23,792 bases of DNA from the NCBI GenBank assembly GCA_934444895.1, contig CAKSDA010000010.1:1-23792 (forward strand). Direction: 5' to 3'. Origin of the DNA: an uncultured Eubacteriales bacterium. Its GTDB lineage: Bacteria > Bacillota > Clostridia > Oscillospirales > Acutalibacteraceae. The notes beneath the pieces are model-generated. The model was not told the DNA's origin and made no database searches. It saw nothing but the letters and a program-made list of their open reading frames with translations. Below are positions 5,380-12,091 of the stretch, one piece after another (position 1 is the stretch's first letter; each line of letters starts with the position of its first letter). The translations under genes were made by a program, and so were the position numbers.

Positions 5380-7272
5380 CTATTCCAGTTCAAACGCACC
5401 GGTATAAAGCTGATAATAGGTACCCTTTTGTTCTATAAGCGATTTATGGTTTCCTCTTTCCACTATTCTGCCGTGATCCAAAACCATAATCACATCCGAA
5501 TTGCGAACGGTTGAAAGCCTGTGTGCGATAACAAATACCGTTCTGCCCTTCATAAGTGCGTCCATTCCCTTTTGAACCAGAGCTTCGGTTCTGGTATCAA
5601 TAGAAGATGTGGCTTCGTCAAGAATCATTACCGGCGGGTCGGCAACTGCGGCTCTTGCGATTGAAATAAGCTGCCTTTGCCCCTGGGAGAGGGAAGCGCC
5701 GTTTTCGGTAATTTTAGTATCATACCCATTGGGCAGCCGCCTTATAAATCCGTCTGCATTGGCTAGTTTTGCCGCGTTTATGCACTCTTCGTCGGTAGCG
5801 TCCAGATTACCGTAGCGAATATTTTCCATAACGCTTCCGGTAAACAGGTTTGTATCCTGCAAAACCATTCCAAGGCTTCGCCTTAAATCGGGTTTTTTAA
5901 TTTTGTTTATATTTATTCCGTCATATCTTATTTTGCCGTCGGCAATATCATAAAAGCGGTTAATAAGATTGGTTATGGTTGTTTTTCCGGCTCCGGTTGC
6001 ACCTACAAAAGCTATTTTTTCTCCCGGTTCGCCGTAAAGGGTAATGTCGTGCAAAATTTCATTATCCTCATTATATCCGAAGGAAACATCATCCATTGTG
6101 ATTCTTCCCTCAAGCGGAGTATAGGTTACCTCTCCGTTTTCGTGAGGATGTCTCCATGCCCATTTTCCGGTATGGTGATCCGCCTCGCACAGTTGCCCGT
6201 TTTTCTCCTCTATGCATACAAGGGTTACATAGCCCTCGTCGGCTTCCGGTTTTTGATCCATAAGGTCAAAAATTCTTTCGGCGCCTGCCAATGCCATAAT
6301 TATCATATTCATTTGGTTTGACATTTGCGAAATAGGATTGTTAAAACTGCGGCTTAAAAGTAAAAACGCAACAAGAATTCCGGCATTTATTCCGCCTATT
6401 CCGGTAATGGCCATAAGGCCTCCGATTATCGCTAAAAACGCATATTGGAAATACGCCATATTGTGAAGAACCGGCATCAAAACATTTGCCAGCCTGTTTG
6501 CGTTAAACGCATTTGAACGAAGCTCTTCGTTTAAAACACTGAAGTCTTCCTTTGCGCGTTCCTCATGGCAAAAGGCTTTTATAACCCTCTGCCCCTCAAT
6601 CATTTCCTCTATATATCCGTTGAGTTTTGCTATTGATTTCTGGTTTTGAACGAAATACTTTGAGGAATATTTTCCTATTTTTGCGGCGACAAAGATCATA
6701 ACGATAACCGTTAAAACAACAACTATTGTAAGCACCCAGCTTGTCATTAACATGGTTACAAAAACCATAATGACTGTAATTATTGAGGAGATAGACTGGG
6801 GAATACTTTGAGACAGCATTTGCCTTAATGTATCGATATCATTTGTATAATAACTCATAACATCGCCGTGTGCATGGGTATCAAAAAATTTTACGGGCAG
6901 GCTTTGCATAGTGCTGAACATATCGTCACGGATTTTTTGTTGTATTTTTTGCGCCATTACAACCATTATTATATTGTATAAAAATGTTGTTATAATTCCA
7001 AGCAAAAAGATTGCGGCAACGACCCCTAAAAATGTAACAAGGGGAGAAAAATCCTTAGATCCGGAGGATACCATAGGCATAATGTAATCGTTTATTAAAT
7101 ACTGAATTGACTTTGAGCTTACCACATTGGCAAGGCTTGAAGCTATGATACAAATAAAAACAACAAAAAGCGCAAATTTGTATTTACCGGAAAAATACGA
7201 AAGCAGTCTGAATAGTGTTTTTTTAATGGACTTTGGTTTTGCTCCGCCGCCCTTGGGTCTTCCTCTATGCAT
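5380..7272 (-). CDS. ABC exporter half-transporter, consensus ATPase subunit of a heterodimer
   Basis: A 630-residue fused membrane/ATPase subunit: six helices in about residues 30-330, then a nucleotide-binding domain. It has Walker A GATGAGKT (424-431), signature LSQGQ (528-532, deviating from LSGGQ), Walker B ILDE with catalytic Glu553, and switch His584. Residues about 348-388 (GQLCEADHHTGKWAWRHPHE) form an insertion before the ATPase domain, seen in many clostridial exporters of this type. The start at 7272 is chosen because AAAGGAG precedes it by 9 nt; a longer frame to 7383 lies inside the neighbouring gene. It overlaps the upstream subunit by 8 nt (ATGCATAG), implying translational coupling. 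It is of the BmrCD/LmrCD/TM287-288 kind; substrate unknown, probably drugs or peptides. Confidence 0.92.
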   Translation of the reverse strand: MHRGRPKGGGAKPKSIKKTLFRLLSYFSGKYKFALFVVFICIIASSLANVVSSKSIQYLINDYIMPMVSSGSKDFSPLVTFLGVVAAIFLLGIITTFLYNIIMVVMAQKIQQKIRDDMFSTMQSLPVKFFDTHAHGDVMSYYTNDIDTLRQMLSQSIPQSISSIITVIMVFVTMLMTSWVLTIVVVLTVIVMIFVAAKIGKYSSKYFVQNQKSIAKLNGYIEEMIEGQRVIKAFCHEERAKEDFSVLNEELRSNAFNANRLANVLMPVLHNMAYFQYAFLAIIGGLMAITGIGGINAGILVAFLLLSRSFNNPISQMSNQMNMIIMALAGAERIFDLMDQKPEADEGYVTLVCIEEKNGQLCEADHHTGKWAWRHPHENGEVTYTPLEGRITMDDVSFGYNEDNEILHDITLYGEPGEKIAFVGATGAGKTTITNLINRFYDIADGKIRYDGININKIKKPDLRRSLGMVLQDTNLFTGSVMENIRYGNLDATDEECINAAKLANADGFIRRLPNGYDTKITENGASLSQGQRQLISIARAAVADPPVMILDEATSSIDTRTEALVQKGMDALMKGRTVFVIAHRLSTVRNSDVIMVLDHGRIVERGNHKSLIEQKGTYYQLYTGAFELE

Positions 7273-9028
7273 TTTCCTGCGCTCCTTTCGTTTGAGATTC
7301 ATATACCTGTTTATATATTTGATTGTTTTCAAGTAATTCTTTGTGAGTTCCAATTCCGTTGATTCTGCCCTGATCCATAACAATAATCACATCTGCGTTT
7401 TCAACCGAAGAAACCCTCTGCGCTATTATTATTTTGGTAACTCCGGGCATTGCCTTTTTCATGTTTTCCCTTATCAGCTTATCGGTTTTTGTATCAACCG
7501 CAGAGGTTGAATCGTCCATTATTAAAATCTTAGGTTCTTTAAGCAGCGCCCTTGCAATACAAAGCCTTTGCTTTTGACCGCCTGAAACATTTGCGCCGCC
7601 CTGTTCTATATATGTGTCATATCCCTCAGGAAATTCGCTTATAAATCCGTCTGCCTGGGCCATTTCGCAAACCTTTTTCATCTGCTCGTCACTGGCATTG
7701 GGATTTCCCCAGCGAAGATTTTCCTTTATGGTTCCTGAAAACAGAACATTCTTCTGAAGCACCATTGCCACCTTGTTGCGAAGGTGCTCAACCTCGTAAT
7801 CCTTAACATTTACTCCGCCTACATAAATCGCTCCGGAGGTTGCGTCATAAAATCTGGGGATAAGCTGAACAAGTGTGGATTTTGAGGATCCGGTTCCGCC
7901 CAGAACTCCAACCGTTTGGCCGCTTTTCATATGAAGATTTATGTCTATCAGGCATGGATTTGAATTGTCGCCGGTATAGCTGAACGAAACATTTTCAAAA
8001 TCAACCGAACCGTCCTTAACCTCGCATATTGGATTTTCATGATTGCGAAGCGCCGGCTCCTCCGCAAGAAGCTCTGCTATTCTTTCGGCAGATGCCCTGC
8101 TCATTACTATCATAACAAACAGCATTGAAAGCATCATTAAGCTCATTAAAATCTGCATTGTGTAGGTAAACATGCTGCTGAGCGCCCCGGTTGTCATTCC
8201 CACCGCCGGATTGTTGCCTGAAGCAACTATCATTTTTGCTCCGAACCAGGAAAGAAGCAACATGCATGTATAAACGGCAAATTGCATAAGCGGAGAGGAA
8301 AACGCCATTATTTTTTCGGCTTTTATGGAAAGGTCCGCTACATCTTTGGAAACATCTTTAAATTTCTTCTTTTCAAGGTCCTCTCTGACAAAGGATTTTA
8401 CAACCCTGATTCCTATAAGGTTTTCTTGCACAACCCGGTTTAAAACATCATAGGTTTTAAACAGCTTTTTAAAAACAGGATGAACTCTGCTCATTAAAAG
8501 GTAAAGTCCTATAAGAAGAACGGGAGCAATTCCCACAAAAACAAGCGCAACCTTTGAGTTAACACTAAATGCCATTACAAGCGCCATTATAAGCATTACC
8601 GGTGCTCTGAAAGCTCCTCTTATTATCTGTTGATATGCCATTTCAACACGCGACACATCATTTGTAAGCCTGGTTATAATGGATGGTGTTGAAAATTTAT
8701 CTATATTTGCAAAGTCATAACGCTGAACATTATTATAAATGCTTTCTCTTAGATTTGCCGCAAACCCTGAAGAGGCTTTCGACGCAAAATGCCCTGACGC
8801 AAATCCGAATGAAAGTGACAAAATCGCAAGCAAAACAAGCGCCCCGCCGAGCTGCCAAATAACTGCCATATCGCCCTTTTGACCGTTTGCCTGAATTCCA
8901 TAATCTATAAGCCTTGCCATAACCAGAGGTATTATAACCTCCATTATAACTTCGCATACTACAAAAATAGGGGCTAATATTGAAGGCAATTTATATTGTT
9001 TTATGCATTTAGCAAGTTGTTTTATCAT
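7265..9028 (-). CDS. ABC exporter half-transporter, degenerate ATPase subunit of a heterodimer
   Basis: 587 residues: a six-helix exporter domain (1-310) followed by an ATPase domain. Walker A is GGTGSSKS (377-384), the signature is a good VSGGQ (481-485), and Walker B ends MDD so Asp506 replaces the catalytic Glu. The switch position reads IAQR, with Gln537 in place of His. These changes mark the non-hydrolytic site of heterodimeric exporters. The deviant LSQGQ signature of the partner completes that degenerate site, while this subunit's intact signature serves the partner's active site. The gene overlaps marR upstream by 20 nt and its partner downstream by 8 nt. GGGGGA precedes the ATG. Confidence 0.92.
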   Translation of the reverse strand: MIKQLAKCIKQYKLPSILAPIFVVCEVIMEVIIPLVMARLIDYGIQANGQKGDMAVIWQLGGALVLLAILSLSFGFASGHFASKASSGFAANLRESIYNNVQRYDFANIDKFSTPSIITRLTNDVSRVEMAYQQIIRGAFRAPVMLIMALVMAFSVNSKVALVFVGIAPVLLIGLYLLMSRVHPVFKKLFKTYDVLNRVVQENLIGIRVVKSFVREDLEKKKFKDVSKDVADLSIKAEKIMAFSSPLMQFAVYTCMLLLSWFGAKMIVASGNNPAVGMTTGALSSMFTYTMQILMSLMMLSMLFVMIVMSRASAERIAELLAEEPALRNHENPICEVKDGSVDFENVSFSYTGDNSNPCLIDINLHMKSGQTVGVLGGTGSSKSTLVQLIPRFYDATSGAIYVGGVNVKDYEVEHLRNKVAMVLQKNVLFSGTIKENLRWGNPNASDEQMKKVCEMAQADGFISEFPEGYDTYIEQGGANVSGGQKQRLCIARALLKEPKILIMDDSTSAVDTKTDKLIRENMKKAMPGVTKIIIAQRVSSVENADVIIVMDQGRINGIGTHKELLENNQIYKQVYESQTKGAQENA

Positions 9029-9470
9029 TTGATCGTTCCCCCAAATTCTTTTTAATTCTTTCGGTAACCGAAAAAAATGTGTTTATTTCATCGACAGACA
9101 GCCCTGCAGCCATTCGGCTTTCTATTTTTTCAATTTCTTCTTCAACCGCCATATTGCGTTTTAAGGATTTTTCGGTAAGAAAAATTTGTTTAAGCCTTGC
9201 GTCGTTTTCAACAGATTTTCTTTCTATCATTCCGTTTTTTTCCATAAGCTTTAAAATGTTGGTCACAGAAGAACGGCGTATTGAAAAGTGATTTTCAATA
9301 TCCTTTTGAAATATTTTTTTATCTCTGTTATGATACAAATACCCCATAACCATACCCTGTATGCCGGTTAGCTTTTCTATATCGCGAAGCTTAAGCGCCC
9401 CATCTAAATTTCTTCTTATTAAATTTGAAAGAGCCCGAACCGTGGGTCCTATATATTTTTTTTCTTCCAT
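9009..9470 (-). CDS. MarR-family transcriptional regulator of the exporter operon
   Basis: 153 residues with a central winged helix: IQGMVMGYLYHNRDK, KDIENHFSIRRSSVTNILKL (recognition helix) and a MEKNGMIERKSVENDARLKQ wing with the Asp-x-Arg pattern typical of MarR proteins. Helices at both ends would form the dimer interface. It is the first gene of a three-gene operon with the two exporter subunits, starting from a promoter with a perfect 16-bp palindrome at the start point. Auto-repression relieved by an exported ligand is the usual arrangement in such operons and is the likely one here. The ligand cannot be told from sequence. A GGAG site lies at 9477-9480. Confidence 0.92.
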   Translation of the reverse strand: MEEKKYIGPTVRALSNLIRRNLDGALKLRDIEKLTGIQGMVMGYLYHNRDKKIFQKDIENHFSIRRSSVTNILKLMEKNGMIERKSVENDARLKQIFLTEKSLKRNMAVEEEIEKIESRMAAGLSVDEINTFFSVTERIKKNLGERSNDKTTC

Positions 9471-9484
9471 ATTTTTCTCCTGTT

Positions 9485-9528
9485 TGTTAGATATCTAACA
9501 TTTTACCATGCTGCACAATGCGTGTCAA
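9485..9528 (-). promoter_or_regulatory. marR-exporter operon promoter with overlapping palindromic operator
   Basis: On the minus strand, TTGACA (9523-9528) and TAAAAT (9500-9505) are separated by exactly 17 nt. Immediately downstream, TGTTAGATATCTAACA (9485-9500) is a perfect 16-bp palindrome that overlaps the last base of the -10 and covers the likely start point. This is the expected placement for a MarR auto-operator. Confidence 0.82.
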
Positions 9529-9550
9529 TAAAATATGAAAAATATTAACA

Positions 9551-9595
9551 TTTTATTTATATTCGTTTTATTTGTATTCATTTTATTTATAGTTT
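9551..9595. repeat. AT-rich 15-bp tandem repeat upstream of the marR promoter
   Basis: Three successive 15-nt units: TTTTATTTATATTCG, TTTTATTTGTATTCA and TTTTATTTATAGTTT. The first two differ at two positions and the third decays at its end. It starts about 23 nt upstream of the -35 hexamer. It could act as an AT-rich upstream element but may be simple slippage. Confidence 0.55.
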
Positions 9596-9673
9596 CCTAA
9601 ATCTTTATAATTCCCCGATATTCATATTTCGTCGAGTCTTATGTTTCATTCAAATTATTGCATTTCGGCTGAA

Positions 9674-9707
9674 AGCGCACGGCAACAAAAAATTGCCATG
9701 CGCTTTT
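9674..9707. terminator. Hairpin terminator after tadA
   Basis: AGCGCA-C-GGCAA (9674-9685) pairs with TTGCC-A-TGCGCT (9693-9704), with one mismatch. T6 follows on the plus strand; on the minus strand, the direction of tadA, only T3 follows the stem. It begins 10 nt past the tadA stop, so it most likely ends the CPBP-tadA transcript. Confidence 0.65.
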
Positions 9708-9713
9708 TTCTTT

Positions 9714-10172
9714 TTATTCTTTTGCGGACTTCTGCCTTTGTTTTTTAAAAAATTCCGTTAAAATTTCTTTACATTCTTTTTCCCTTACACCACTGAATAT
9801 TTCCGCCTTTACGGGAAATTTGTTTTCATACAAATTGCAAACCGAACCGAGAGCTCCCTTAACCGGATCGTATGCTCCGAAAACAACCTCGCTTATTCTC
9901 GCAGAGATTATTGCTCCGGCGCACATGGGGCAGGGTTCCATGGTAACATATATTTCGGCTCCGTTAAGCCGGAAATTATTGATTTTTTTACATGCGCTTC
10001 GTATTGCCCGCATTTCCGCATGCTCGGTAGGGTCCGAAAGCTCTTCACAGCGGTTGTGTTCCGAAGCAATAACCTCTCCGTTCAGCACAACAACGGCGCC
10101 TACCGGAACTTCCTCTGCCTTTGCTGCCGCTTTGGCCTCTTTAATGGCTTCATCCATATATTTACTGTTCAT
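9714..10172 (-). CDS. tadA: tRNA-specific adenosine deaminase TadA
   Basis: A 152-residue zinc deaminase that converts A34 to inosine in the anticodon wobble position of tRNA-Arg(ACG). The catalytic motif TEHAEM supplies His51 (zinc) and Glu53 (proton shuttle); PCPMCAGA supplies zinc ligands Cys81 and Cys84. N-terminal VPVGAVVV and central RLNGAEIYVTMEP match the family, and the length is normal. The gene starts 4 nt after the end of the upstream CPBP gene and so is translated from the same message. In many Firmicutes tadA lies near dnaX and recR; here it is placed between gyrA and an exporter operon instead. Confidence 0.95.
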   Translation of the reverse strand: MNSKYMDEAIKEAKAAAKAEEVPVGAVVVLNGEVIASEHNRCEELSDPTEHAEMRAIRSACKKINNFRLNGAEIYVTMEPCPMCAGAIISARISEVVFGAYDPVKGALGSVCNLYENKFPVKAEIFSGVREKECKEILTEFFKKQRQKSAKE

Positions 10173-10176
10173 ATTA

Positions 10177-11544
10177 TTAACCTAAGAACTGATTTATTAA
10201 AATTTTAATTGCAATAAAAATTAAGAAAACAATACTTGCCGGTGCCGAAGCAAACCATGACACCCTTTGCGATACCATAGAAATGTGGCCGGTTTTTTTG
10301 TATTTAAGCATATCCTTTTTTTCGGTGCTTAAAAGATATATTCCGAAAAATCCTATTATCAGCATAATTCCGGTTAAAATTATATAAATCGTGCTTCCTA
10401 TACCGTTTCCGAAATATTTTGTTACATATTCTAAAATAACAGAAATCAAATTGTTCAGAAAATGTATAATAATTCCGGGCCACAAAGATCCCGTTTCGGC
10501 CACTGCAAACCCCAAAGCAAGTCCGACTATAAATGCAAATGGGATTTGAACCAAATTTCCGTGAAAAAGTCCGAAAATTGCCGCCGATACAAAAATCGCA
10601 AATCCATCCGAAAATTTTCGAAGGGAGCCCATTACGGCGCCCCTGAAGAGGAGTTCTTCTATAAGCGCCGGAACCGCGGCAACCGAAATAACCGACATGA
10701 TTATTCCAAGCGGGCCGGACGGCAGGGTATAGTTTGCTCCTTTAAACTTTATAAGCCAGGACAAATTATTTTGTAGTATTGCTACCATTATATTTCCCAA
10801 AAAGCAAACTCCGAGTCCTATCATAACAACCGGAACCAGTGTTTTCTTCTTAGGTGGACCAAACGGAATTATATCTTTGGGCTTTTTTCTTTCAAATCCT
10901 GAGATAGAAAGGGTCATGCCTATAAAAATAATAAGAGTTATTACAAGGTTTATAAGCAGTAAAAAGAAACTGTCCTTTAGAATGTATGTTGTTTTTGTTA
11001 TATAAAGGACAACTGAAAGTATTTCCTGAAGCACAAGGCTTACCAGAGAAAAAATAACAAACGGCCAACATATATGCCCGGCCGTTTTTCTTACGGCTGC
11101 TTTTTCAAAATAAAGCTCAGGGGAGAAATGTTTTGTAATGTAGGGATTTATAAAATTGCCGTTTCCCCCGTAAGGTACGTTCGTATACGGATTTTTAAAC
11201 TCTGTTTTATTTTCATTAAAAGTTTTGTTTTCTTCCGATGCGGCCTTTTTATTTTCCTCTTCCAAGTCAGAAGATACAGCTTTTTCCTCTTCAGACTTAT
11301 CATTTTCCGAGTCTTTGACCTGCTCGGGCGTTTTGTTTAAATCCGTTTCTTTTGAAGCTTTTTTTACCTCTTCGCTTTGCTCGGCATCAGGGGCAAATGA
11401 TTCCACAATAGGTTCAAAAACCTTTTCTTCCGCATCTGCCGAACCATTTATTACTTTATGTTTATCGGTTTCAGCTTCAAAACCGTTTGGAATTTTTTCT
11501 TCGTTTAATTCGGTTTCTCTATTGAGTTTATTATTTTCTTCCAT
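10177..11544 (-). CDS. CPBP-family intramembrane metalloprotease-like protein with a long acidic N-terminal tail
   Basis: 455 residues. Residues 1-115 are hydrophilic, rich in Glu, Lys, Asp and Asn, and probably disordered in the cytoplasm. A Pro/Tyr/Asn-rich linker (117-140) leads into about eight membrane helices. The CPBP (Abi/Rce1-like) motifs are complete: EELLFR with Glu296, Glu297 and Arg301; FGLFHG with His328; and HFLNN with His361 and Asn364/365. These residues form the active site in the Rce1-type proteases. Bacterial members are linked variously to bacteriocin immunity and membrane protein processing; the target here is unknown. It is followed after 4 nt by tadA. Confidence 0.85.
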   Translation of the reverse strand: MEENNKLNRETELNEEKIPNGFEAETDKHKVINGSADAEEKVFEPIVESFAPDAEQSEEVKKASKETDLNKTPEQVKDSENDKSEEEKAVSSDLEEENKKAASEENKTFNENKTEFKNPYTNVPYGGNGNFINPYITKHFSPELYFEKAAVRKTAGHICWPFVIFSLVSLVLQEILSVVLYITKTTYILKDSFFLLLINLVITLIIFIGMTLSISGFERKKPKDIIPFGPPKKKTLVPVVMIGLGVCFLGNIMVAILQNNLSWLIKFKGANYTLPSGPLGIIMSVISVAAVPALIEELLFRGAVMGSLRKFSDGFAIFVSAAIFGLFHGNLVQIPFAFIVGLALGFAVAETGSLWPGIIIHFLNNLISVILEYVTKYFGNGIGSTIYIILTGIMLIIGFFGIYLLSTEKKDMLKYKKTGHISMVSQRVSWFASAPASIVFLIFIAIKILINQFLG

Positions 11545-11582
11545 AAATTCACCGCCTTAAAATATCAGTTAAAAAATCCTCG

Positions 11583-11617
11583 ACCCAAAACGGATGAAAT
11601 TTAAGGCAGTTTTGGGT
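11583..11617. repeat. 9-bp inverted repeat upstream of the CPBP gene
   Basis: ACCCAAAAC (11583-11591) and GTTTTGGGT (11609-11617) are perfect complements around a 17-nt loop. No T-run follows on the minus strand in a way that would make a clear terminator. It lies in the 129-nt spacer before the CPBP gene, next to copy C of the dispersed repeat. Confidence 0.5.
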
Positions 11618-11636
11618 GCGTAGTGTTACAGGACTT

Positions 11637-11663
11637 GCCTAAAACTCTTGATAGTCGAACCGG
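11637..11663 (+). repeat. Dispersed intergenic repeat, copy C
   Basis: Reads GCCTAAAACTCTTGATAG then TCGAACCGG. It shares CTCTTGATAGTCGAACC with the other copies, but the leading TAGGC is replaced by GCCTAAAA. It lies just past the stop of the small unknown gene at 11674. Confidence 0.5.
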
Positions 11664-11673
11664 CTGTTATCGC

Positions 11674-12042
11674 TTACAGTGAAATGGTACCACCCTTTTT
11701 TGGTGCAATACTATATAAGGCTTTGCTTACCTTTGGAGCTGTATACCAAAAAGCAATTTTGCCGAGGGTACTGTTTGACAGGTAGGTTATAACTCCGTAC
11801 CACTTTGTGCCAAACTTTGAAGTTGAAGTGTTGCTGTTTTGATATTTAAGCATATAATTTTGTTCTTGCAACACATCTACCTCTTTTATTTTATCCCTTG
11901 ACAATTTCACAGCTTCACCTGATTTGGCAGAAAAGATAAGGCTGTCTTCTGTTATGTTCAAAAATGCAGGTTTATCCTGGCCCCATCCCGGCAACCCGGT
12001 ATAGTGCATAATATTCAAACCCGCCTTTGTTTTTCCAAACAT
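11674..12042 (-). CDS. Uncharacterised small protein
   Basis: 122 residues from ATG 12042, which has AGGAG 8 nt upstream; an in-frame TTG at 12048 is too close to that site. I do not recognise a family with confidence. The protein has alternating beta-strand-like segments (PAFLNITEDSLIFSA, AVKLSRDKIKEVDVL, NYMLKYQN), a Ser/Thr/Asn-rich turn (NSNTSTSKFGTKWYG) and a hydrophobic strand (GKIAFWYTAP). It has no signal peptide or clear membrane helix. The strand pattern with a D-x-IKEVD turn suggests a PH-like or GRAM-like barrel, but this is only a shape argument. It lies 49 nt downstream of gyrA on the same strand and could be read through from the gyrase message. Confidence 0.7.
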   Translation of the reverse strand: MFGKTKAGLNIMHYTGLPGWGQDKPAFLNITEDSLIFSAKSGEAVKLSRDKIKEVDVLQEQNYMLKYQNSNTSTSKFGTKWYGVITYLSNSTLGKIAFWYTAPKVSKALYSIAPKKGGTISL

Positions 12043-12091
12043 AAACAATTCTCCTATTCTGGGACTTGCCGGTTAGGCTGGCAAGAGCCTA

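Noticed and set aside
7273..7383. N-terminal extension of the second ABC subunit to an ATG at 7383
   Set aside because: It would overlap the upstream subunit by 119 nt and encodes sequence unlike exporter N-termini; the start at 7272 has a proper ribosome binding site.
9551..9595. Three spaced-looking AT-rich units resembling a small CRISPR array
   Set aside because: The units are 15 nt and directly adjacent with no spacers, so it is a simple tandem repeat.
11650..11665. tRNA T-arm-like GGTTCGA on the minus strand within the dispersed repeat
   Set aside because: The surrounding sequence cannot form acceptor, D or anticodon arms; no tRNA gene is present.
12065..12085. CTTGCC/GGCAAG hairpin after gyrA, also containing TTAGGCT
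   Set aside because: The stem is only 6 bp and no T-run follows on the minus strand, so it is not a convincing terminator; the match to the dispersed repeat is too short to count as a copy.
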